Shown piece by piece: positions 17,504 to 24,873 of a stretch of DNA of 64,000 nt. Numbering within the stretch: the stretch's first letter is position 1; the number at the start of each line of letters is the position of its first letter. Location: positions 248,001 to 312,000 of the forward strand of contig NZ_AUFQ01000002.1 in NCBI RefSeq assembly GCF_000426585.1, in the 5' to 3' direction. The notes under the pieces were generated by a model. It saw only the letters and a program-made list of their open reading frames with translations, had not been told where the DNA came from and did not search any database. The translations under genes were made by a program, and so were the position numbers. Origin of the DNA: Segatella baroniae DSM 16972 = JCM 13447 (GTDB lineage: Bacteria; Bacteroidota; Bacteroidia; Bacteroidales; Bacteroidaceae).

Positions 17504-19342
17504 ATGGAAACATTCGATTTAGCGTCGCATTTGAGTTCCGTTTACGCGACATACCCAGAGGCCGATCGTCGTCCGATCATTGGCCTTACCGCCAATTACA
17601 GTGACATGGACATTACGCTGCGCGACTGCTACTACAAGCAGGTGGTGGCTGCCGGCGGCGTCCCCGTGGTGCTGCCTCCCGTCGCCGACACGGCCGTTGT
17701 CATCAATACGCTGGACCGGTTGGACGGTCTCATCTTCACCGGAGGGGCCGACTACAATCCTTTGTGGGGCGGCGAGCAGCCCGAGCGTGCGTTGGGCAAT
17801 GTCAATAAGGAACGTGATTTGGCCGAGTTGCTGACCGTGGGGCTGGCCTACAACCGCCAGATTCCCATGCTGGGCATTTGCCGGGGCATGCAGACGCTGG
17901 CCTTGGCGTTGGGCGGAAAACTGACACAAGATATTTATTCGACCGATTCCGAACAAGGGAAAGTCCCCCATCGCATCAAGCATAGCCAGGATGCGGCACG
18001 CAATGAGGCTACGCACACGGTCGCGTTGGAAGCCGGCAGCATACTGGCCGAACTCTATCAGACCGACCGGCTCTTTGTCAACTCCTTCCACCACCAGGCC
18101 GTCGCCGACTGCGGGAAACGTTTCAAGGCGACGGCACAGGCCCCGGATGGCATTGTCGAGGCCATGGAAAGCCGCGAATTCAAGGATATAATGGGCGTGC
18201 AATGGCACCCGGAGTGGCTCGAAGAGGACGGACTCAAGCTGTTTGCGTGGCTCGTTCGCAGGGCGAAGGACTTTGCGGAGGCCAAGGATCTGCACCGTCG
18301 CGTGCTGACCCTCGACACACATTGCGACACGCCGATGTTCTTTCCGCAGGGCGTTGAGTTCGGTCATCGCGACCCCCGCATCCTCTACGACCTGCACAAG
18401 ATGGCCGACGGACGACAGGACGCCGTCACGATGGTGGCCTACTTGCCGCAACCGCAGACAGACGAAACCTTCTCCTCCAAGCTCGACCTGCAAGGAATCG
18501 CCACGCACAACCCTTTGCTGGCACAGAAATACATGACAAAGGGCGAAGGGGGACGGCTTGAAACAACCCCTGCCGCCTATACGAATCTCATCTTCGACAA
18601 GATAGAGGAGATTGTCAACGCCCATCCTCATGCTATAGCTATCGCACGGACGCCCCAGGATTTGTATGACAACAAGCGCAACCAACGCAAGAGTATCATG
18701 CTCGGTATCGAGAACGGGTTGGCCATCGAGGATGACCTGGACAATCTCGAACGCTTCAAGCGACGTGGCGTCGTCTACATGACGCTGTGCCACAACGGCG
18801 ACAACGCTATCTGCGACAGTGCCCGCGGCAGCCATACGCATGGCGGCGTGAGCCTCTTCGGCGAGCAGGTGATACGGGAAATGAACCGCCTGGGCATGAT
18901 GGTCGACCTGAGCCATGGCGGCGAAAAGAGTTTTTATGACGCCTTGGATATCAGCGACAAGCCCATCGTTTGCAGCCATAGCAACGCAAAGGCGTTGTGC
19001 GACGTGCCCCGCAATCTGACCGACGACCAGCTGCGGGCCCTTGCCCGGAAGGGAGGCGTGGCCCATGTCACGCTGTATCACGGCTTTCTGCGGCAGAATG
19101 GCGAGGCCACCATCCACGACGTGCTGGCCCATCTGGAGCATTTCATCCGGGTGATGGGTGTCGATCATGTGGGAATCGGCAGCGACTTCGACGGCGACGG
19201 CGGCATTCGCGGCTTGGCCGACAGCTCCGAACTGATACAATTCACCATCCGGCTGTTGCGGCGACGCTACAACGAGGACGACATCCGCAGGATATGGGGC
19301 GGCAACTGGCTGCGCGTGATGGAACAAGTACAGAACGTATAA
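17504..19342 (+). CDS. Fusion of class I glutamine amidotransferase-like peptidase (C26) and membrane-dipeptidase-type peptidase (M19)
   Basis: A 612-residue two-enzyme protein. Residues 20-255 are a C26 / gamma-glutamyl-GABA-hydrolase-like domain: FTGGADYNPLWGG, the nucleophile in GICRGMQ (C126), VNSFHHQAV and the catalytic His-Glu in MGVQWHPEW. From about residue 265 a renal-dipeptidase (M19) domain follows: LDTHCDTPMFF (metal HxD), LGIENG, CHNGDNAICDS, DLSHGG, CSHSNAKALC and GIGSDFDG. No signal peptide is seen, so it is likely cytoplasmic. The pair would cut a gamma-glutamyl bond and then a dipeptide, for example in glutathione-like or gamma-glutamyl peptide turnover (inference). A GTG at 17492 is a weaker alternative start. 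Confidence 0.88.
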   Translation: METFDLASHLSSVYATYPEADRRPIIGLTANYSDMDITLRDCYYKQVVAAGGVPVVLPPVADTAVVINTLDRLDGLIFTGGADYNPLWGGEQPERALGNVNKERDLAELLTVGLAYNRQIPMLGICRGMQTLALALGGKLTQDIYSTDSEQGKVPHRIKHSQDAARNEATHTVALEAGSILAELYQTDRLFVNSFHHQAVADCGKRFKATAQAPDGIVEAMESREFKDIMGVQWHPEWLEEDGLKLFAWLVRRAKDFAEAKDLHRRVLTLDTHCDTPMFFPQGVEFGHRDPRILYDLHKMADGRQDAVTMVAYLPQPQTDETFSSKLDLQGIATHNPLLAQKYMTKGEGGRLETTPAAYTNLIFDKIEEIVNAHPHAIAIARTPQDLYDNKRNQRKSIMLGIENGLAIEDDLDNLERFKRRGVVYMTLCHNGDNAICDSARGSHTHGGVSLFGEQVIREMNRLGMMVDLSHGGEKSFYDALDISDKPIVCSHSNAKALCDVPRNLTDDQLRALARKGGVAHVTLYHGFLRQNGEATIHDVLAHLEHFIRVMGVDHVGIGSDFDGDGGIRGLADSSELIQFTIRLLRRRYNEDDIRRIWGGNWLRVMEQVQNV

Positions 19343-19357
19343 AACAAGAAAACGGTA

Positions 19358-20389
19358 ATGAAGAACTCTATGAAGACAATATTGGCACTCGCGGCGGCAG
19401 GCCTTCTGGGCGGCGGCGCTTATTTCTATAACGCGTCGAAGGCCGAGACGGCGATGGTGGAAGAGGCGGAAGAGGTGGAGAAGGTGAAGCCGGTAGGCCC
19501 TGTTTTCAATGCCGACAGCGCCTTCGCCTTCACGCAGGCGCAGTGCGACTTCGGCTTTCGCGACATGAATTCGGCCGGCCACGACCGTTGCGGCGACTGG
19601 ATTGTCAGTCGCTTCAAGGCTTTCGGCTGCAAGACCACGAGCCAAAAGATGGATTTGAAGGGCTATGACGGCACCCTGTTGAGGTGCCATAACATCATGG
19701 CCAGCTACAATCCGGCCGCCACTACCCGCATCTTGCTCTGCGCCCACTGGGACAGCCGGCCCTGGGCGGACAACGACCCCGACTCCGCCAATTGGCGGAA
19801 GCCCATCTTGGCGGCCAACGACGCAGCCAGCGGCGTGGCTGTCATGCTGGAACTGGCCCGCCTGCTCCATACCGACGCTCAGCGGCTGCCGGCCAATCTG
19901 GGTGTCGACTTCGTCTGTTTCGACGCCGAAGACTGGGGGACGCCGCAGTGGGCGTCGGTCGCCGATGACGGAAACTCGTGGGCTTTGGGCTCGCAATACT
20001 GGAGTGCCCACCTGCCCGAAGGCTACGAAGCCCGCTACGGCATTCTGCTCGACATGGTCGGCGGCGTGGGCGCCAAGTTCCATCGGGAGCAGCTGTCGAT
20101 GCAATACGCACCGGAGATTGTCAGGAAGGTGTGGCGCGCGGCCCGACAGGCCGGCTACGGCAGCTTCTTCCCCAACAGCGACGGCGGCGCCGTCACCGAC
20201 GACCACGTTGCCGTGAACCAGGTGGCCCGCATTCCGACCATCGACATCATCCCCTATTATCCCGATTGCGCCCAAAGCAGCTTCGGACCGACGTGGCATA
20301 CCTTGGCCGACAACATGGACAACATCGACAAGAACACGCTCAAGGCCGTGGGTCAGACGCTTGTGCAGGTGCTGTTTACCGAGCGGTAA
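19358..20389 (+). CDS. M28-family protein, glutaminyl-peptide cyclotransferase-like
   Basis: A 343-residue protein with an N-terminal signal anchor (TILALAAAGLLGGGAYFY) and an M28 / type II glutaminyl-cyclase fold. Zinc and acid residues are visible in LLCAHWDSRPWAD (His), AANDAASGVAV (Asp), VCFDAEDWG (Glu), LDMVGG and SFGPTWHTLADN (His). Bacterial relatives turn N-terminal glutamine of exported proteins into pyroglutamate, an activity associated in Bacteroidota with processing of periplasmic and surface proteins. It follows the C26-M19 gene by 15 bases. MKNSMKTIL offers two starts (19358 and 19370); either keeps the anchor. Confidence 0.85.
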   Translation: MKNSMKTILALAAAGLLGGGAYFYNASKAETAMVEEAEEVEKVKPVGPVFNADSAFAFTQAQCDFGFRDMNSAGHDRCGDWIVSRFKAFGCKTTSQKMDLKGYDGTLLRCHNIMASYNPAATTRILLCAHWDSRPWADNDPDSANWRKPILAANDAASGVAVMLELARLLHTDAQRLPANLGVDFVCFDAEDWGTPQWASVADDGNSWALGSQYWSAHLPEGYEARYGILLDMVGGVGAKFHREQLSMQYAPEIVRKVWRAARQAGYGSFFPNSDGGAVTDDHVAVNQVARIPTIDIIPYYPDCAQSSFGPTWHTLADNMDNIDKNTLKAVGQTLVQVLFTER

Positions 20390-20405
20390 AATTCAAGTGA
20401 TTTAT

Positions 20406-20436
20406 TTTGGAGTTAGCGCTTTTTGCGCTAACTTTG
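20406..20436 (+). promoter_or_regulatory. argS promoter containing a perfect inverted repeat
   Basis: TTTG (20406-20409), 19 bases, TAACTTTG (20429-20436). Between them AGTTAGCGC (20411-20419) and GCGCTAACT (20425-20433) form a perfect 9-base inverted repeat around TTTTT, overlapping the -7 element. The start codon of argS is 31 bases downstream. Confidence 0.8.
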
Positions 20437-20466
20437 CATCATCAATAACCGAATTAAACTTCCCCT

Positions 20467-22284
20467 ATGAATATTGAAAGTCAAATTAGCGGTTCTGTTA
20501 TCGCTTCGATAAAAGAACTCTATGGCCAAGATGTGCCTTCCGACATGGCGCAACTTCAGAAAACGCGCAGCGATTTTGAAGGCAATCTGACCTTGGTGGT
20601 GTTCCCTTTCCTGAAGATTTCAAAGAAACGGCCGGAAGAAACGGCCCAGGAAATCGGCCAATATCTGGTCGAAAACTGCAAGGCCGTGGCCACGTTCAAT
20701 GTCGTGAAGGGCTTTCTGAACCTCACGGTGGCCGACGCGGCCTGGGTGGAGCTGCTCAGCGACATCAACGCCGACGAACTTTATGGCGAGAAAAGGGCCG
20801 TTGCCGACGCGCCGCTGGTGATGGTCGAGTACAGTTCGCCCAACACCAACAAGCCGCTTCACCTGGGACACGTCCGCAACAACCTGCTCGGCTGGTCGCT
20901 GGCGCAAATCATGGAGGCCAACGGCAACAAGGTGGTGAAGACCAATATCGTGAACGATCGCGGCATTCACATCTGCAAGAGCATGCTGGCCTGGCTGAAA
21001 TGGGGCGACGGAATCACACCCGAGCAGGCCGGAAAGAAGGGCGACCATCTCATCGGCGACTTCTATGTGGCTTTCGACAAGCACTACAAGGCCGAATGTG
21101 AGGCCTTGAAGGCGCAGTACATGAGTGAGGGGATGGACGAGGAAGCGGCTTCCGAGAAGGCCAAGAGCGAAGCTCCGCTCATGAAGGAAGCCCGTGAAAT
21201 GCTCGTGAAATGGGAACGGAACGACCCCGAAGTGCGTGCTTTGTGGAAGAAGATGAACGACTGGGTGTATGCCGGTTTCGATGAAACCTACAAGGCATTG
21301 GGCGTCGGTTTCGACAAGATATATTACGAATCAGAGACATACCTCGAGGGAAAGAAGAAGGTGGAGGAGGGTCTCGACAAGGGACTCTTCTACCGGAAGG
21401 ATGACAACAGTGTATGGGCAGACCTTTCCAACGAAGGTCTGGACCAGAAACTGTTGCTCCGTTCTGACGGCACCTCGGTGTATATGACACAGGATATCGG
21501 CACGGCCGAGATGCGTTTCAACGACTTCCCCATCGACAAGATGATTTATGTGGTGGGCAACGAGCAGAACTATCACTTCCAGGTGTTGTCGCTGCTGCTC
21601 GACCGCCTAGGTTTCAAGTGGGGCAAGGAGCTGGTTCACTTCTCCTACGGCATGGTGGAACTGCCCAACGGCAAGATGAAGAGCCGCGAGGGTACGGTGG
21701 TGGACGCCGACGAACTCATCGCGACGATGATAGACGACGCGCGCCGGACGAGCGACGAACTGGGCAAGTTCAAGGACATGACCGAAGACGAGAAGCGGGA
21801 GATAGCCCGCATCGTGGGTCTCGGCGCGCTGAAATACTTCATTCTGAAGGTGGACGCCCGCAAGAACATGCTCTTCAATCCAGCCGAGAGTATCGACTTC
21901 AACGGCAATACCGGGCCTTTCATCCAGTACACATACGCCCGCATCCGCAGTATCATGCGCAAGGCGGCCGCCGACAACATCGCTTTGCCCACGGCTTTGC
22001 CGACCGACACGCGGCTCAACGCCAAGGAAATAGAGTTGATTCAGAAGGTCAGCGAGTTCGGCGCGGCTGTCGAACAGGCCGGCATGGACTACAGTCCGAG
22101 CGGCATAGCCAACTACTGTTACGAACTGACCAAGCTGTTCAACCAGTTCTATCACGACTATAGCATTCTCAATGCCGACAGCCGTGAAGAGAAAGTGGCA
22201 CGCCTCGTGCTGGCACGGAACGTGGCCAAGACCATCAAGAACGGCATGGCCCTGCTCGGTATCGAAGTTCCTGAACGTATGTAA
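20467..22284 (+). CDS. argS: Arginyl-tRNA synthetase
   Basis: A 605-residue class I synthetase that charges tRNA-Arg. The N-terminal Add-1 domain (residues 1-95), the HIGH-type motif in SSPNTNKPLHLGHVRNN (about 122-138), the KMSKS-equivalent region MKSREGTVVDADEL (about 405) and the C-terminal DALR anticodon-binding domain (YELTKLFNQFYHDYSIL) are all present. Length is normal. It has a well-formed promoter with an embedded palindrome. The DUF559-RNase H gene follows after a 65-base gap with another palindrome. Confidence 0.96.
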   Translation: MNIESQISGSVIASIKELYGQDVPSDMAQLQKTRSDFEGNLTLVVFPFLKISKKRPEETAQEIGQYLVENCKAVATFNVVKGFLNLTVADAAWVELLSDINADELYGEKRAVADAPLVMVEYSSPNTNKPLHLGHVRNNLLGWSLAQIMEANGNKVVKTNIVNDRGIHICKSMLAWLKWGDGITPEQAGKKGDHLIGDFYVAFDKHYKAECEALKAQYMSEGMDEEAASEKAKSEAPLMKEAREMLVKWERNDPEVRALWKKMNDWVYAGFDETYKALGVGFDKIYYESETYLEGKKKVEEGLDKGLFYRKDDNSVWADLSNEGLDQKLLLRSDGTSVYMTQDIGTAEMRFNDFPIDKMIYVVGNEQNYHFQVLSLLLDRLGFKWGKELVHFSYGMVELPNGKMKSREGTVVDADELIATMIDDARRTSDELGKFKDMTEDEKREIARIVGLGALKYFILKVDARKNMLFNPAESIDFNGNTGPFIQYTYARIRSIMRKAAADNIALPTALPTDTRLNAKEIELIQKVSEFGAAVEQAGMDYSPSGIANYCYELTKLFNQFYHDYSILNADSREEKVARLVLARNVAKTIKNGMALLGIEVPERM

Positions 22285-22304
22285 TACACGAAGCCTCCCC
22301 CTTG

Positions 22305-22324
22305 CCCCCTCCGGAAGGAGGGGG
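22305..22324 (+). repeat. Short palindrome between argS and the RNase H fusion
   Basis: CCCCCTCC (22305-22312) and GGAGGGGG (22317-22324) are perfect complements around GGAA. It resembles the CCCTCCTTTGGGAGGG palindrome at ispG and the one inside the downstream gene. It may also act as a terminator. Confidence 0.75.
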
Positions 22325-22349
22325 AAATATATCGGCAATCATACCACAC

Positions 22350-23273
22350 ATGAGCGAGCGCAAAGATGAGTTTGTTTACGAAACGGCGGAACCTGCTTCC
22401 TATCATTTGTTGAAGCAGCTTGCCCAGGAAAACAAACTCTTCATGACCGACGCCGAACAAGCGCTTTGGCACATGCTCAAGGGGAATGGCATTGGCCATA
22501 AGTTCAGGCGGCAACAAATCATTGGCGATTACATTGCCGACTTCGTCAACCTTCATTATAAACTCGTAGTCGAGGTAGACGGCAAATATCATTTCAAGGG
22601 TGAACAACCCGTCAGAGACGAGCTTCGCACGGCCGACCTGAACCGAATGGGCTACACGGTTGTCCGCTTTACCAACGAAGAGGTGCTTGGCAATATCAAT
22701 AAAGTGGCTTGGCAGCTCAAAGACATTATCCGACACATGGAAATCTCATATCCCAAGAAGCCAGAGACAACTGCCGGCAAAACATCCCATACACTTTCGC
22801 AGCCGACAGCCGCCGGCCCTGTCGCCGCTCCCTCTCCCCTTGAAGAGGGCTGGGGAGAGGCCGTCCTCCGCAATGCCTGGGCCGTGGACGCGGCCTGCTC
22901 GGGCAATCCCGGACCGATGGAATATCAGGCCATCGACTTGCAGACGGGCGAGCGGGTGTTCCACTTCGGGCCGATGCAAGGCACCAACAACATCGGCGAG
23001 TTTCTGGCCATTGTCCATGCGCTGGCCCTCCTGGAGAAGCAGGGAATGCACGACAAGGTGATCTATTCCGACAGTTACAACGCCATCCTGTGGGTCAACA
23101 AGAAGCAGTGCAAGACCAAGTTGGCGCGCAACGCGCAGACCGAGCCGGTCTTCCAGATCATCGCCCGCGCCGAAGCATGGCTCCGCACGCATCCTCTCCG
23201 CACGCCCATCATCAAATGGGAGACGAAGAAGTGGGGCGAGGTGCCGGCCGATTTCGGGCGGAAAAGCCGATAG
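22350..23273 (+). CDS. DUF559 endonuclease-like domain fused to RNase H
   Basis: A 307-residue fusion. Residues 15-130 are a DUF559 / Vsr-like PD-(D/E)xK domain: TDAEQALWHML (E36), GHKFRRQQIIGDYIADFV (D64), LVVEVDGKYH (E75, D77, H81), GYTVVRFTNEEVL. Residues 132-172 are a low-complexity linker whose PSPLEEGWGE part is encoded by a perfect 9-base inverted repeat (CCTCTCCCC 22832-22840, GGGGAGAGG 22853-22861). Residues 173-305 are an RNase HI-type domain with the D-E-D-D set at D180, E217, D241 and D301. In Bacteroidales relatives I remember, this RNase H is preceded by a viroplasmin domain; here DUF559 takes that place. The start at 22350 follows the intergenic palindrome. Confidence 0.85.
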   Translation: MSERKDEFVYETAEPASYHLLKQLAQENKLFMTDAEQALWHMLKGNGIGHKFRRQQIIGDYIADFVNLHYKLVVEVDGKYHFKGEQPVRDELRTADLNRMGYTVVRFTNEEVLGNINKVAWQLKDIIRHMEISYPKKPETTAGKTSHTLSQPTAAGPVAAPSPLEEGWGEAVLRNAWAVDAACSGNPGPMEYQAIDLQTGERVFHFGPMQGTNNIGEFLAIVHALALLEKQGMHDKVIYSDSYNAILWVNKKQCKTKLARNAQTEPVFQIIARAEAWLRTHPLRTPIIKWETKKWGEVPADFGRKSR

Positions 23274-23336
23274 TCGGCCGTCACCTGCGCCTTTTCTTCA
23301 TCCCCCTGTGCCGTTCAGCGGGGCGGCCGTGGCCCC

Positions 23337-24869
23337 TTAGCGGGGCATGGTGATGGGGAACAGCGGATTGTCGACATGCTCCCGCTTGATGATTTCCACC
23401 ATCTTTCTTACGATGTCGGGGTGCCGGTCGGCGATGTCGTTATCCTCATGCAGGTCGACTGACAAATCATAGAGGCGGGGGGTTCCTTTCACTACAATCA
23501 GTTTCCAGTCTCCCATCCTCACACCGATTTGGTCGGTCTCGGCAAATTCCCAATAAAGATACTCATGCCGTTGCTGCGCCTCGTTCTTGCCCAAGAGCGT
23601 CGGGGCGAAGGAGACGCCGTCGAAGTGGTCGACGGGCAGGGCCTTGTTGGCATACTTGCGCACATAGTTCTTCACGCCCGTCAGCTCGCAGAAAGTTGGC
23701 ATCAAGTCGTAGAAGGCCACTTGCAGGTCGTTCACCGTGCCGGCCGCAATCCGTCCCGGCCAACGGGCGATGAACGGTATTCTGATTCCACCCTCGTAGC
23801 ACTGCCGTTTCAGTCCGCGCAGCTTGCCGTCGCGGCCGAAGAACGTCGGGTCGGCGCCTCCCTCTTCGTGCGGGCCGTTGTCGCTGGTGAAGATGACCAG
23901 CGTGTTGTCGGCTAGTCCTTTCTCTTCGAGCTTCGCCATGATTTGTCCTACATACGCGTCGAGGCGCGTTATCATGGCCGCGAACTGCGCGTGCGTGTGC
24001 TCCACGGCGTTGTAGCGCGAGTTTTCCTGGCCTCCCCACGTCCTGTCCGTAAAGAACTTCTTCTTATATGCCTCCACCAGCGAGTCGTCCGGCTGGACCA
24101 GTTCGGCGTGGGGCAGCGTGTAGGTGAACACTCCGAAGAAAGGTTTGCGCCCGTCCTGGGCGTCCAGCCATTGCAGGGCACGCCTGTGAATGAGGTCGGC
24201 CGAATAGGCCGTGCGCTTGCGATAGTCCTTTCCGAACATCGGATGGGCGATATTGTCGTCCAGCACCACGCGGCTGACAGCCGTGTCGCCGCGTGTCCGG
24301 CTGTATTCGTTCAGGAAGTTGGGATAATACAGATGTGCCTGAAACTGACAGATGTAGCCGAAGAACTCGTCCACGCCCCGCTTGTCGGGCGTCGACACCG
24401 AGCCTTCGTAGCCGCCGGCCCACTTGCCGAACATGCCCGTCCTGTAGCCGTTGTCCTTCATGATTTCGGGCAGGATGACGTGCCTGGGGTCATACGGATG
24501 TTGGCCCACCACACTGTAATCCCGGTTTCGTCCATAGAAAACGGGCTTGCTGTCGGCCCAGTATTCCTTGTTGCCACGCACCTCCGTGTGGCCCGAATGC
24601 TGTCCTGTCATCATGCAGGCCCGCGACGGCGCGCTCACCGGCGCGCCGGCATAAGCCTGCGTGAAGCGCATGCCATCGCGGGCCATGCGGTCTATGTTCG
24701 GCGTACTGATGTATGGCTGACCATAGCATCCCAGGTCGCCATATCCCATGTCGTCGCACATGATGTAGATGATGTTGGGCCTGGCCGACTTGGCCGGCTT
24801 GGCCATCATAGACGGAGCGGCGGCCAATGCCGCCGCTCCTGCTATCCATATAGAAGTCTTCTGTTGCAT
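23337..24869 (-). CDS. Sulfatase (S1 family, serine-type)
   Basis: A 510-residue exported sulfatase. After a signal peptide (SIWIAGAAALAAAPSMMA) comes the metal motif NIIYIMCDDMGYGDLG and the sulfatase signature SAPSRACMMTGQ (S79-R83), where the serine must be converted to formylglycine by an anaerobic maturase encoded elsewhere. VIFTSDNGPHEEGG and GKLRGLKRQCYEGGIRIP are typical C-terminal-core motifs. It is the last gene of a SusC/SusD/sulfatase unit. TTG at 24884 would overlap the susD stop; the ATG at 24869, preceded by GGAGA, is preferred. Desulfation of a host or dietary glycan is inferred. Confidence 0.9.
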   Translation of the reverse strand: MQQKTSIWIAGAAALAAAPSMMAKPAKSARPNIIYIMCDDMGYGDLGCYGQPYISTPNIDRMARDGMRFTQAYAGAPVSAPSRACMMTGQHSGHTEVRGNKEYWADSKPVFYGRNRDYSVVGQHPYDPRHVILPEIMKDNGYRTGMFGKWAGGYEGSVSTPDKRGVDEFFGYICQFQAHLYYPNFLNEYSRTRGDTAVSRVVLDDNIAHPMFGKDYRKRTAYSADLIHRRALQWLDAQDGRKPFFGVFTYTLPHAELVQPDDSLVEAYKKKFFTDRTWGGQENSRYNAVEHTHAQFAAMITRLDAYVGQIMAKLEEKGLADNTLVIFTSDNGPHEEGGADPTFFGRDGKLRGLKRQCYEGGIRIPFIARWPGRIAAGTVNDLQVAFYDLMPTFCELTGVKNYVRKYANKALPVDHFDGVSFAPTLLGKNEAQQRHEYLYWEFAETDQIGVRMGDWKLIVVKGTPRLYDLSVDLHEDNDIADRHPDIVRKMVEIIKREHVDNPLFPITMPR

Positions 24870-24873
24870 GTCG

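Noticed and set aside
17519..20299. 926-codon open frame antisense to the C26-M19 and M28 genes
   Set aside because: It spans two well-supported genes and their gap, with shadow composition and no motifs.
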